Below are positions 1-7,403 of a DNA stretch of 10,456 bases, piece by piece. Source of the stretch: Desulfobacteraceae bacterium (lineage in GTDB: Bacteria; Desulfobacterota; DSM-4660; Desulfatiglandales; Desulfatiglandaceae); contig DSCZ01000451.1 in the NCBI GenBank assembly GCA_011048855.1, positions 1 to 10,456 on the forward strand, given 5' to 3'. Position numbers and translations under genes: made by a program. Under the pieces are notes generated by a model that saw only the letters and a program-made list of their open reading frames with translations, did not search any database and was not told the origin of the DNA. Position 1 is the first letter of the stretch. Each line of letters opens with the position of its first letter.

Positions 1-129
1 AGAAAAAATATTTTCACTGCCGGATTTGCCGGTCCGGGATGGCACAACCGGGGAAATTATCATCCCCGGGCCGCTCTGATACCCATCGGAGAATACTCGT
101 GCTTCACCGCTGGGGGTTGTGGGTTTTTA

Positions 130-158
130 TTGATTTACAGTTTTTTCTACAGTATGAT
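130..158 (+). promoter_or_regulatory. Sigma70-type promoter candidate for the Y-family gene
   Basis: TTGATT (130-135) and TATGAT (153-158) are separated by 17 bases, which puts a start site near 165 and leaves a leader of about 24 bases before the ATG at 189. Two direct copies of TACAG (136-140 and 148-152) lie in the spacer, where an operator could sit. They are not an inverted CTGT-N8-ACAG LexA box, so SOS control is only a guess. Confidence 0.45.
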
Positions 159-188
159 AAACTTCGGACTCAGAAACAGAGGTTGCCG

Positions 189-1373
189 ATGAACAGTATC
201 CGCCATATTCTCCATGTTCATATAGCAGAATTTGAGATTGCGCTCGCCAGGCTTTCATCGCCCGACTTGAGGGGCCGGCCCGTCGCGGTGGCTCCAATTC
301 ATGCGGCACGGAGCCTCATCATCTCCGCCTCCAGGGAAGCGCGCATGGAAGGGGTTTTCAAGGGAATGTCCATTCACCGGGCAAAAGCAGTATGCCCGGG
401 GTTGACCTTGATTGAACCCGACCCTGAGACAGCTGAAAAAGCTTTCCGGGCAGTAGGGCATGTGGCCTCGTTTTACACCCCCCTCCGGGAACCGGCGGGA
501 CTGGGCCATATTTATCTCGATATGACCGGGACCGAACGGTTGTGGGGAAGAGCCAGGGATGCAGCGTTTCGGATCGGCCGGGAAATTGGAATAAAAACCG
601 GGCTTTTTGCAAATGTCGGGGTCGCTTGCAATAAAACCGTTTCAAATATCGCTTCCCGGATAAGATCGAATGAAGCGGTTATGGACGTCGAATATGGCAC
701 GGAGGCTGACTTTCTGGCTCCTTTGAGGGCCTCGACTCTTCCGGGAATCGGGTTTGCACGCAGCAGGCTTCTTGAAAACGAGCTTGACATCAAATGCATC
801 GGCCAGATAGCGGCTCTTGATCCACTCAGCCTCACGTGTCTCTTTGGCCGGGATGCCAGGGTAATCCATCAAAGGGCAAGGGGAATTGATCCGACCCCCG
901 TGACTCCACCGGTCATGTCGCCCATGGTCCGGGAAGAAATTTCATTTGAGCAGGACACAAACGACATCCGGATCCTATCCCGGTGTCTTCACAAACTGGT
1001 TGAGACATGCAGCAGGCATATGCGGGACCGCGCCATTCGCCCCGGGAGTGCGTCTGTTCGAATCAGGTATTCGGACCGCGTGGAGGCATCACGGCGGTGC
1101 AGGCTCCCGCGGCACGGATTTTCGAGCCTGGACCTGTACCCGCCGATTGAGATAATATTCCAGAAAGCCTTTACCCGGCGAGTAAGAATACGTTACATGG
1201 AGCTCGTATTCCGCGGCCTCCGCCCTGAAAACGGGCAGCTTTGCCTTTTCAACGACCAGGAATCAAATGGGAACAAAACGGCCGCCATCAATGCCATCGA
1301 CCGTATCAGGCACCGCTACGGTGAAGAAGCCATACGATTCGGCCGCAGCATCCCGGGCAACGAAGCGCTCTGA
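189..1373 (+). CDS. Y-family DNA polymerase homologue lacking catalytic acidic residues (ImuB/DinB-like)
   Basis: This 394-residue protein follows the Y-family (DinB/UmuC) order of palm, fingers, thumb and little-finger domains. The fold is recognisable from 'ILHVHIAEFE' at residues 7-16, 'IYLDMTGTERLWG' at 108-120, and the helix-hairpin-helix-like segment around 182-200 ('STLPGIGFARSRL'). The metal-binding residues are missing: DinB Asp8 aligns with His11, Asp10 with Ala13, and the Asp103-Glu104 pair with Gly106-His107. The steric-gate Phe13 aligns with Glu16. A beta-clamp motif, QLCLF, is intact at 350-354. Known ImuB proteins are also inactive Y-family members that bind the clamp and help DnaE2, so an accessory role in translesion synthesis is inferred; no imuA or dnaE2 is in the window. 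The start at 189 is chosen for AGAGG at 178-182, six bases upstream, and for homology beginning there. The frame is open back to 39, but that stretch looks non-coding. Confidence 0.85.
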   Translation: MNSIRHILHVHIAEFEIALARLSSPDLRGRPVAVAPIHAARSLIISASREARMEGVFKGMSIHRAKAVCPGLTLIEPDPETAEKAFRAVGHVASFYTPLREPAGLGHIYLDMTGTERLWGRARDAAFRIGREIGIKTGLFANVGVACNKTVSNIASRIRSNEAVMDVEYGTEADFLAPLRASTLPGIGFARSRLLENELDIKCIGQIAALDPLSLTCLFGRDARVIHQRARGIDPTPVTPPVMSPMVREEISFEQDTNDIRILSRCLHKLVETCSRHMRDRAIRPGSASVRIRYSDRVEASRRCRLPRHGFSSLDLYPPIEIIFQKAFTRRVRIRYMELVFRGLRPENGQLCLFNDQESNGNKTAAINAIDRIRHRYGEEAIRFGRSIPGNEAL

Positions 1374-1412
1374 CGATTACGAAAAATCCCCTCGCGAAAG
1401 AAACACTGATCT

Positions 1413-1441
1413 GTTTCCATCCGGAAATACCGGATGGAAAC
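1413..1441. repeat. Perfect 12-bp palindrome with 5-base loop (REP-like)
   Basis: GTTTCCATCCGG at 1413-1424 is perfectly complementary to CCGGATGGAAAC at 1430-1441 around the loop AAATA. It lies 40 bases after the stop of the Y-family gene. No T tract follows on either strand, so it is not a canonical intrinsic terminator, although it could stabilise the 3' end of the mRNA. Its shape suits a dispersed REP-type palindrome, but copy number cannot be judged from one window. Confidence 0.75.
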
Positions 1442-1520
1442 TGCTATGAAACGGCCGCAAAAAAGCCTCCGGATAAAAAAAAACAGCGCCGTTACCAACT
1501 GAAGAAACTTAAGAAATCCC

Positions 1521-1549
1521 TTGACAATCCGAGATGGAATGAGTAGCAA
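1521..1549 (+). promoter_or_regulatory. Sigma70-type promoter candidate for the EPS operon
   Basis: A consensus TTGACA (1521-1526) is followed after 17 bases by TAGCAA (1544-1549), which matches TATAAT at only three positions. A start near 1556 would give a leader of about 275 bases containing the hairpins described at 1614-1677. An alternative -10 element, TATAAC at 1736-1741, lies downstream of those hairpins but has no good -35. Confidence 0.4.
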
Positions 1550-1627
1550 CATATTTGATCTCTGTTTACAAGGTTCCTCAGTTGCCGGGTACTGCTTCAA
1601 ATTTTTCAATGTTTTACATCCTCTTTT

Positions 1628-1677
1628 GGATGTAATCGAAGGGGCGGAGCAGTTCAGCCTTCCCCTATCCTTTTTTT
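1628..1677 (+). terminator. Candidate intrinsic terminator or leader attenuator
   Basis: AGGGG (1640-1644) pairs with CCCCT (1662-1666). GGAT (1628-1631) can extend the pairing to ATCC (1667-1670), leaving an eight-base bulge. T7 (1671-1677) follows at once. A second hairpin, TTACATCC/GGATGTAA (1614-1621/1628-1635), uses the same GGAT, so the two folds compete for it. This could end transcripts of the Y-family gene, or attenuate transcripts that start at 1556. The loop is long (17 bases), which weakens the call. Confidence 0.4.
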
Positions 1678-1831
1678 CATGATGTTTGAAATACCTTCCA
1701 TCTGCGGTTTCGGTCGTACACTCCTGCCGGAATTCTATAACTTCTTCCGACATCAGACACGGGTGGATCATGTAAACGCTCTCCCGGGCCTGCGCGCGTA
1801 CGTCCCAGGACGGAAGAATGGTTGGTTTTAG

Positions 1832-2644
1832 ATGAGCAAAACGTTTAAATTCCTTATAGATGTTCACAGTCACATTCTTCCCGGGATCGATGACGGTCCG
1901 GGAACGCTTGAAGAAAGTCTCACGGTCGCAAAGATCTATGCAAAAACCGGATTCAGGACCGTGGTGGCGACGCCCCATTGCATCCCCGGCACACGGTGGA
2001 TGCCGGAAGTCTCGAAGGTGAGGGAAAAAATAGAGACTGTTTCCGCGGGTCTCAGGAATTCGGGGTTTCTGCTTCGCATACAGGCCGGGATGGAAGTCGC
2101 CATGGACCCACTGGTGCCGAAGCTTCTTGCTGAAGGCCGCCTTCTAACAATTTCCGACGGCCCCTATGTGCTTCTGGAATGCCCTTTTCAGCGACTGCCA
2201 CTGGGATGGGAAGACATTCTGCTTGATATTTCCCGAATGGGCTACAGGGTGCTGCTTGCCCATCCGGAAAGATGCGCCCAGCTGGCGGACGAGCCCGGGC
2301 TTGTCAAGGAAATCGCCGCCAGTGGCGCGTATGTACAGATCAACTGGGAAAGCCTGCTGGGCCTCAACGGGCGGTATGCCCGAAAAGTGGCCCTCGCTTT
2401 CGCGGCTGAACGCAGCATCCACTGCCTTGCCACCGACTCCCACGACAGTGAAGTCCGAAGCCCTGAAATGGTCAGCCAGGGGCGCGAGGAGATGGCGTCG
2501 CTGATCGGCGAACGCAATCTAAGCCGCTTGATGATTGAAAACCCACACAAGGTTCTTATGGGTGGAAAACTCGAGGATCTTGACCCCATCGCCGGCCTGA
2601 CCGGCGATACCCCGACGAGAAAAAAATGGTTTCTACTCTCGTGA
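1832..2644 (+). CDS. PHP-family protein-tyrosine phosphatase (CpsB/CapC type)
   Basis: This 270-residue cytoplasmic enzyme is of the metal-dependent PHP class that removes phosphate from tyrosines of BY-kinases controlling capsule and EPS assembly. The family's metal-binding signatures are all present: DVHSH at 10-14, GIDDG at 18-22, ATPH at 46-49, GMEV with Glu88, AHPER at 143-147, and TDSHD at 201-205. The length is normal for the family (about 240-270). It opens the gene run that also encodes the Wzz/BY-kinase at 3825, its likely substrate. Its end overlaps the next gene by 19 bases. The ATG is preceded only by a distant GGAAG (1812-1816), so translation may be weak, or coupled to upstream reading; the ATG follows directly on a TAG at 1829-1831. 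Confidence 0.93.
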   Translation: MSKTFKFLIDVHSHILPGIDDGPGTLEESLTVAKIYAKTGFRTVVATPHCIPGTRWMPEVSKVREKIETVSAGLRNSGFLLRIQAGMEVAMDPLVPKLLAEGRLLTISDGPYVLLECPFQRLPLGWEDILLDISRMGYRVLLAHPERCAQLADEPGLVKEIAASGAYVQINWESLLGLNGRYARKVALAFAAERSIHCLATDSHDSEVRSPEMVSQGREEMASLIGERNLSRLMIENPHKVLMGGKLEDLDPIAGLTGDTPTRKKWFLLS

Positions 2645-3828
2645 AGGCCTGCCTGTCGATTTTGTTGCTTGGCCTGACGGCATGGCTGCTGCCTTGGTCT
2701 TTTGATGAAGAAACCGTCCGGCGGATACCGGTCGATATGCCTGCAAAAAGCCCGGAGGATTTGCGCGCTTTTCCCAAAGCCGGTTACTTTTTCGGCCACC
2801 GGGCTTTCCTGGAAGGCCGCACGGACACAGCCGCACGGTATTTTGAACAAGTGGTTTCTCAAAATGTTTTGCATATAGACGCATGGCTGAGACGTGCGGA
2901 GACGGCGATATCCAGGGACGAACAGCCCCTTGCCCGCAGGATATCGACGATGTTGACACAAATCACCAAGGATGTGCCACGCTGGAAGTGGGATCAAGCG
3001 CTTCTTGCCCGCGAGCTGGGCCAGGATGAAATTCTCACCGCCAACATCAATATTCTCGTGAGCGAAGGCAGACAGGCCAACGATGCACTGTGGCTCATGG
3101 AGACCCACCTGAAGCAGGATATCGGGGCGGTGATCGAACAGTTGCTTCCGGAAAACCGGGAGCCTTACCTACGCTGGCTCATGCGCTGGCGCAGGACCGA
3201 AGACGCCGTAAGGGTCTGGCATGCCCTTGACGCGGACCGGCACAAAGATGAAACTCTCAGGCTTGCCTTTATTCACTTCCTGGCAGGCAGCGGGGACCTT
3301 TCCTTGGCCCGGGAACTCTGGCTTCCTTCGGCGGATCCGGCGGGAATTACGAACCCTGGATTCGAGGAGCCCATCACCCGGATGGCCTTTGACTGGCGCT
3401 TCAGTGATCGTAAAGACGAGTGGAGCATCCGCAGGACATCCCAGCGCGTGCGCTCCGGTCTGAAAGCTCTCGAAATAAGGTTTTTCGGGTCAGCCAACAG
3501 CAATTTCCACCACCTTTATCAGCTGGTGCCCGTATCACCCGGAGGGACCTACCGGTTGAGCTACTGGTGGAAAGCCCTTCAGATATCCTCGGACAAAGGG
3601 GTGTTTGTGGAAATTCTTGGAAAAGACTGCCACGGCTTGAGCGAAAAGGGCCCCATGATACTAGGCAGTCAGGACTGGCGGCACGTGAGTCTCGATTTCC
3701 AGGTTCCAGAGGACTGCCGAGTCGCGGTAATCCGTTTCCGACGACAGAAAAGTGTACGTTTCGACAACAAATTAAATGGTGTATTATGGCTGGACGACTT
3801 TGTCCTTCAGCCCCTGGAGAAGCTATGA
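2626..3828 (+). CDS. Membrane-anchored TPR-like protein with C-terminal galactose-binding-like domain
   Basis: This 400-residue protein starts with a hydrophobic segment (about 4-24) that should act as a signal anchor, placing the rest in the periplasm. Residues 50-235 are helical and TPR-like ('AGYFFGHRAFLEGRTDTAARYF' pattern, split over 52-73), followed by further helix pairs rich in Trp and Arg. Residues 241-396 look like a beta-sandwich carbohydrate-binding fold: it opens with ITNPGFEEP and continues with LEIRF, YQLVPVSPGGTYRLSYWWK, and a closing LWLDDFVL. That fold suggests binding of the exported glycan or another envelope sugar, which is an inference. It overlaps the phosphatase by 19 bases and joins the kinase through an ATGA overlap, so it is translationally coupled on both sides. 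GTG at 2641 is a possible later start, but the ATG has the better upstream purine tract. No catalytic motif was recognised. Confidence 0.75.
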   Translation: MVSTLVKACLSILLLGLTAWLLPWSFDEETVRRIPVDMPAKSPEDLRAFPKAGYFFGHRAFLEGRTDTAARYFEQVVSQNVLHIDAWLRRAETAISRDEQPLARRISTMLTQITKDVPRWKWDQALLARELGQDEILTANINILVSEGRQANDALWLMETHLKQDIGAVIEQLLPENREPYLRWLMRWRRTEDAVRVWHALDADRHKDETLRLAFIHFLAGSGDLSLARELWLPSADPAGITNPGFEEPITRMAFDWRFSDRKDEWSIRRTSQRVRSGLKALEIRFFGSANSNFHHLYQLVPVSPGGTYRLSYWWKALQISSDKGVFVEILGKDCHGLSEKGPMILGSQDWRHVSLDFQVPEDCRVAVIRFRRQKSVRFDNKLNGVLWLDDFVLQPLEKL

Positions 3829-6272
3829 GCGAAGAGAAGAATCTCAACGAGTTAAGCGATGGCCGGGAGCGGCGGTCCCTGGCGGAATCCGGGCGAAACC
3901 TGCCATCCACCGAAGTACGTGACCAGGTCCCGCCCTGGTCCGAGGACGAGGTGAACCTTCGCGATTACCTGGACATCCTGATCCGGAGAAAATGGCTGGT
4001 GTTGAGCTTCCTGGCTCTAGTCTTCATCACCACACTGGTCTTCACCCTGTCCATGCCGAAGATTTACCGGGCCGAGGGCACCATAGAGGTCACCCACGAA
4101 ACACCCAAGGTCACCAAGTTCGAAGAGGTCGTTACAGACGAGATCAAGGCACGGGAGTTCTACCTGACCCAGGTTCAACTGTTGAGCAGCCCCGGACTGG
4201 CCGAACGGGTGATCGAGCACCTGAACCTCCACGAGCACCCGGTGGTGCTCGAAACGTTGTTCCCGGAAAGAGACCCCGGCATCATGGACAGGATTAAGCG
4301 TACGGTCCGTTCGCTTTCCAGGAGGGAGGACGCCGACGCCCCCCGGACATTCGCCATAAGTGAAGAGGTTCTCAAGCAGGAGCGCCTGCTGCGATTCATG
4401 CAGGGTAATTTTCAAGCCGAGCCGGACCGCCAGTCCTTTATCATCAAAGTGAGCTTTACGTCCACGGACCGGAACCTCTCGAGAGACGTCGTAAACGCCT
4501 ATATCGAGAAGTTCATCGAAGCCCAGATGGAAAAGAAAATCGAAGCCTCGGATTTCGCCCGCACCTTCCTTATGAGACAGATCGACCGGGCCAAGATAAC
4601 CCTTGAGAAAGCCGAGGAGGACCTCAACCGATTCGCGCAGCAGGCGGGCATCGTTTCCCTGGATTCGAGAATGAACAGCATTTACCGCCAGCTGGAAGAA
4701 ATCAACAGCGCTCTTGCCCAGGCCGAAACACGGCTTATTTCCGCGGAATCGACCTACCGCCAGGCCCAGGAGGAAGGCCCCGAAAACCTTCCCCAGGTTC
4801 TGTCCAACCCCGTGATAGGCCAGCTCAAGCAGGAACTCACCAAGTTGAAAAGCGAGTATGAAAATTTATCCGTGACTTTTCACGATGAGTACCCAGCGGT
4901 ACAGGCTGTAAAATCCCGAATGAACAGCCTGGACGCGCAGCTGCAGGCGGAGCAGAACAGGATTTTCAGGGCCATCGGAAATCAATACGAAACGGCCCGG
5001 AAGCAGTTCGAAGTCCTCAAGGAACGTGCCGAATCCCAGAAGCGGCTGGCAATGGATTTGAATGAACGCGCCACGCAGTACAAGATTATGGAACGAGAGG
5101 TGGATACCAACAAAGGAATTTACCAGAGCCTGCTCGAACGGGCCAAGGAGATCGAGTCCATGGTGGGGGTTTCGGCCAGCAAAATCCAGGTGGTGGACCG
5201 GGCGAGGATGCCCATCTTTCCCTTTAAGCCGAATGTCTCGAGAAACCTCCTCCTGGCGGTCGTGCTTGGGTTCATGGGCGGAATCGGCCTGGCGTTCCTG
5301 CTGGAGCACTTCACCGACACCATAGTCAATCCGGATGAAATCACCGACCGCTTCCGGATTCCCGTGCTGGGAGTCCTGCCCTTTACGAAAACCGATGGAG
5401 AATACCCGCTGGAAAAGATTCTTCTCCATAACCCGAGGGCTCCTCTCTCCGAAGCGCTACGCACCACCAGGGTATCAATCCAGCTTTCAGGTGCGGATAT
5501 GAACGCCCGGAGCTTCGTGATAAGCAGCACCCAGCCGGCGGAAGGAAAAACCGTCGTTGCCGTAAACCTCGCTTATACGTTTGCAGGCGCCGGAGAACGC
5601 GTGGTCCTGGTGGATGCGGATCTGCGCAAGCCCCGCATTCACAAGGTGTTCAGCGATCAACAACGCGACGGCTCCGGCTTGACCCGGTTTCTTGCAGGAG
5701 TGGTCGACATGCCCCGCCTGTACCCGGCGACGGATCAGAAAAACCTGTTTATCCTTCCGGCGGGCCCCGTTCCTCCAAATCCGGTGGAACTGCTGGCCTC
5801 GCACCGGTTCAAGAGACTGGTGGAAGTGCTTCATAAATATTTCGACAGGATTATCATCGACGGTCCCCCGCACCACGGTTTTGCTGATATTCTTGTTCTT
5901 TCTCGAAATGTCGGCGGCGTAGTACTTGTTTCCTCCATCGGGGAAACCACCCGAACCAACCTCAGGCATTTCAAAAAGTCCATTCTGAATGTCCAGGGAA
6001 ACATCCTGGGCTGCATCATCAACAAGATCAACATGACCAAGCGCTACGGGTACCGCTCCTATTACCGCTATTACCAGGCCTACAATTATTACTCCTACGG
6101 CGACACCCCCGAAGGAAAAGACTCGGGCCGCAAAAAGAAAAAACGGCACAGTGCTACGAAGCACGAAGGCCGGAAAATTGATGGGGAAAAAGACACCCAC
6201 CAATTGAAAGAAAGTGAAGAAACCGACAAATATCGCGAATCTCGAAAAGATTCCAGGCGAAGCAGCCGCTAA
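3825..6272 (+). CDS. Wzz/BY-kinase fusion: polysaccharide co-polymerase and tyrosine autokinase
   Basis: This 815-residue inner-membrane protein sets polysaccharide chain length and autophosphorylates on C-terminal tyrosines, as in the Wzc/GumC families. In order it has a cytoplasmic N-terminus, TM1 (about 57-77), a periplasmic Wzz domain with long coiled coils (about 245-440), a PFKPN motif at 466-470, TM2 (about 474-494), and a kinase domain from about 510. Nucleotide motifs are intact: Walker A PAEGKT at 571-576, Walker A' VVLVDADLRKP at 593-603, and Walker B RIIIDGPP at 675-682. Ten tyrosines lie between 741 and 758. After them comes an unusual 57-residue tail very rich in Lys, Arg and Glu, where family members normally end. 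The start at 3825 is supported by GGAGA (3816-3820) and by the ATGA overlap with the previous gene; the frame is open back to 3420 but only as a shadow of that gene. The phosphatase at 1832 is the likely partner. Confidence 0.95.
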   Translation: MSEEKNLNELSDGRERRSLAESGRNLPSTEVRDQVPPWSEDEVNLRDYLDILIRRKWLVLSFLALVFITTLVFTLSMPKIYRAEGTIEVTHETPKVTKFEEVVTDEIKAREFYLTQVQLLSSPGLAERVIEHLNLHEHPVVLETLFPERDPGIMDRIKRTVRSLSRREDADAPRTFAISEEVLKQERLLRFMQGNFQAEPDRQSFIIKVSFTSTDRNLSRDVVNAYIEKFIEAQMEKKIEASDFARTFLMRQIDRAKITLEKAEEDLNRFAQQAGIVSLDSRMNSIYRQLEEINSALAQAETRLISAESTYRQAQEEGPENLPQVLSNPVIGQLKQELTKLKSEYENLSVTFHDEYPAVQAVKSRMNSLDAQLQAEQNRIFRAIGNQYETARKQFEVLKERAESQKRLAMDLNERATQYKIMEREVDTNKGIYQSLLERAKEIESMVGVSASKIQVVDRARMPIFPFKPNVSRNLLLAVVLGFMGGIGLAFLLEHFTDTIVNPDEITDRFRIPVLGVLPFTKTDGEYPLEKILLHNPRAPLSEALRTTRVSIQLSGADMNARSFVISSTQPAEGKTVVAVNLAYTFAGAGERVVLVDADLRKPRIHKVFSDQQRDGSGLTRFLAGVVDMPRLYPATDQKNLFILPAGPVPPNPVELLASHRFKRLVEVLHKYFDRIIIDGPPHHGFADILVLSRNVGGVVLVSSIGETTRTNLRHFKKSILNVQGNILGCIINKINMTKRYGYRSYYRYYQAYNYYSYGDTPEGKDSGRKKKKRHSATKHEGRKIDGEKDTHQLKESEETDKYRESRKDSRRSSR

Positions 6273-6281
6273 GGTGCAGGC

Positions 6282-7403
6282 ATGCAGGTACGATCCAGCA
6301 AAGGACCCATTCCCGTGAAACAGCTGGTGAGGGAGGTGAAAAATGCATCCGACACCCCCTCGCTTATCTCGGTCCTTGCCGGAGACAGGGTGCTGCTGCA
6401 CATTGTTCTGCGAATCATGAACCCAACCCCCGGGGTGGATGCCCATATCCTTGAAGAACTGGATCAAGCATGCAGGCAGGAAAACATTACAGTCCGTGAT
6501 TTGAAGCTCCGCCTTCAACCGGCCGCATCTGCATTGGGCATTTCACCGAAAAACGAAGATCATGCACCGGGGTTTTACGAGATATTGAAAGTCCCTTCGA
6601 ACGCGCCGGACAGCTCCATCCGCAGCGCTTACCGCACCAGGGCCAGGGAACTGCACCCGGACACCAATCCCGGGGCCGACTCCGTTGATTTCGTAAAACT
6701 CGCAGAAGCCTACCGTGTCCTTTCAAACCCGGAACTCCGCCATCGCTACGACGCGGGAAGGCAGAAAACACCCTACTGGGTGGAACAGGACCATACCACC
6801 CGGAAAAGCGCAGACTTAAAAAAATCATTCATGCGCCGGCACAGGAGGCTTACCCTGTACCAGTTTGTAGGAGCCGCGGTTTTTCTTCTTGCCGCCATAG
6901 TTTTTGCCGATTACTTTTTCAAGGAGCAGGCTCTCATGGAGCCCCCACGTGTTGCAAAGACAACGACGCCTGAGGATCCACCGATTCAGGAGGCGCCCCC
7001 GGAAGAGTCCCCTGCCACGGTGCTGCAATCAGCCGAAACCATCTCTCCCCCGGAGGAACCAAAACCGGAACCATCCCCTCCACCTCCTCGGAAAACGGAA
7101 AAGGTGGCTGCGGCCCGAGCCGATGCCCGGGAAGCCGAAGAGCCGGCGGTTGAAATTCCCGTTGTTCAAGAAGAGATCCTGCAGCCTGCACATCGTGAGG
7201 ATCCACCGATTCAGGAGGCGCCCCCGGAAGAGTCCCCCGCCACGGTGCTGCAATCAGCCGAAGCCATCTCTCCCCCGGAGGAACCAAAACCGGAACCATC
7301 CCTCCACCTCCTCGGAAAACGGAAAAGGTGGTTGCGGCCGGACCTCCCCTCGAACAGATCGAGCAGTTTCTCGCATCTTACTGCGGGGCCTACCAGCAAT
7401 TGA
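6282..7403 (+). CDS. Inner-membrane J-domain protein, 5' part of a frameshifted gene
   Basis: As read, 373 residues. Residues 1-95 are an unrecognised helical region. Residues 97-158 are a J-domain with the essential HPD at 125-127, which in DnaJ proteins stimulates the ATPase of DnaK. A basic stretch (RRHRR, 185-189) then precedes a transmembrane helix at about 192-212, so the J-domain should face the cytoplasm. A Pro/Glu-rich stalk from about 219 contains two copies of a 75-codon repeat unit. In the second copy a missing C at 7300-7302 shifts the frame, so the last 30 or so residues are out of frame and stop at 7403. Adding one C rejoins the frame to 7328-7693 and would give a 470-residue protein. 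AAGGTG (6271-6276) is its ribosome site, and it begins nine bases after the kinase stop. A role in folding or quality control of the EPS machine is inferred from position. Confidence 0.8.
   Translation: MQVRSSKGPIPVKQLVREVKNASDTPSLISVLAGDRVLLHIVLRIMNPTPGVDAHILEELDQACRQENITVRDLKLRLQPAASALGISPKNEDHAPGFYEILKVPSNAPDSSIRSAYRTRARELHPDTNPGADSVDFVKLAEAYRVLSNPELRHRYDAGRQKTPYWVEQDHTTRKSADLKKSFMRRHRRLTLYQFVGAAVFLLAAIVFADYFFKEQALMEPPRVAKTTTPEDPPIQEAPPEESPATVLQSAETISPPEEPKPEPSPPPPRKTEKVAAARADAREAEEPAVEIPVVQEEILQPAHREDPPIQEAPPEESPATVLQSAEAISPPEEPKPEPSLHLLGKRKRWLRPDLPSNRSSSFSHLTAGPTSN
6971..7115 (+). repeat. 145-bp direct repeat, copy 1 (intact frame)
   Basis: This segment recurs at 7196-7339 with an offset of 225 bases, which is 75 codons and so keeps frame. 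The copies differ by three substitutions and one missing C. It encodes a Pro/Glu-rich stalk unit of the J-domain protein, and its CCCC at 7075-7078 preserves the frame into PPPPRKTEKV. Confidence 0.95.
7196..7339 (+). repeat. 144-bp direct repeat, copy 2 (one C lost)
   Basis: This is the second stalk unit, about 97% identical to 6971-7115. CCC at 7300-7302 stands where the first copy has CCCC. The near-identity implies a recent duplication or ongoing recombination between copies. Confidence 0.95.
7300..7302 (+). other. Frameshift site: one-base deletion in a C run
   Basis: Comparison with copy 1 of the repeat shows CCCC reduced to CCC. The downstream frame (7328-7693) is clean coding sequence that continues the protein if one C is restored. 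It could be a sequencing or assembly error, a real inactivating mutation, or a slippage switch; the sequence cannot separate these. Confidence 0.9.

Larger units (their letters stand above)
1374..1831. other. Intergenic region between the Y-family gene and the EPS operon
   Basis: No convincing gene is present in these 458 bases. They hold a 12-bp palindrome (1413-1441), a TTGACA promoter candidate (1521-1549), an 8-bp hairpin (1614-1635), and a GC stem followed by seven T (1628-1677). A 50-codon open frame (1679-1831) ends directly before the phosphatase ATG but has no ribosome binding site and no recognisable product. Confidence 0.7.

Noticed and set aside
48..69. CCGGGG/CCCCGG hairpin with a ten-base loop
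   Set aside because: It has no T tract and a long loop in GC-rich sequence, so it is not a supported terminator.
39..188. Upstream extension of the Y-family frame to an ATG at 39
   Set aside because: The extra 50 residues show no Y-family similarity and overlap the promoter. The ATG at 189 has a well-placed AGAGG.
2242..3108. 288-codon frame on the (-) strand
   Set aside because: It is antisense across two well-supported genes and has no recognisable product.
3420..3824. Upstream extension of the Wzz/BY-kinase frame
   Set aside because: It lies wholly inside the preceding gene in another frame; the ATG at 3825 has a ribosome site and an ATGA overlap.
5487..6518. 343-codon frame on the (-) strand
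   Set aside because: It is antisense to the kinase domain and its tyrosine cluster, with no domain or ribosome site; it is a shadow of a GC-rich gene.
6971..7339. CRISPR or other array from the direct repeats
   Set aside because: There are only two long in-frame copies inside a coding region, encoding a Pro/Glu stalk; there are no spacers of array type.
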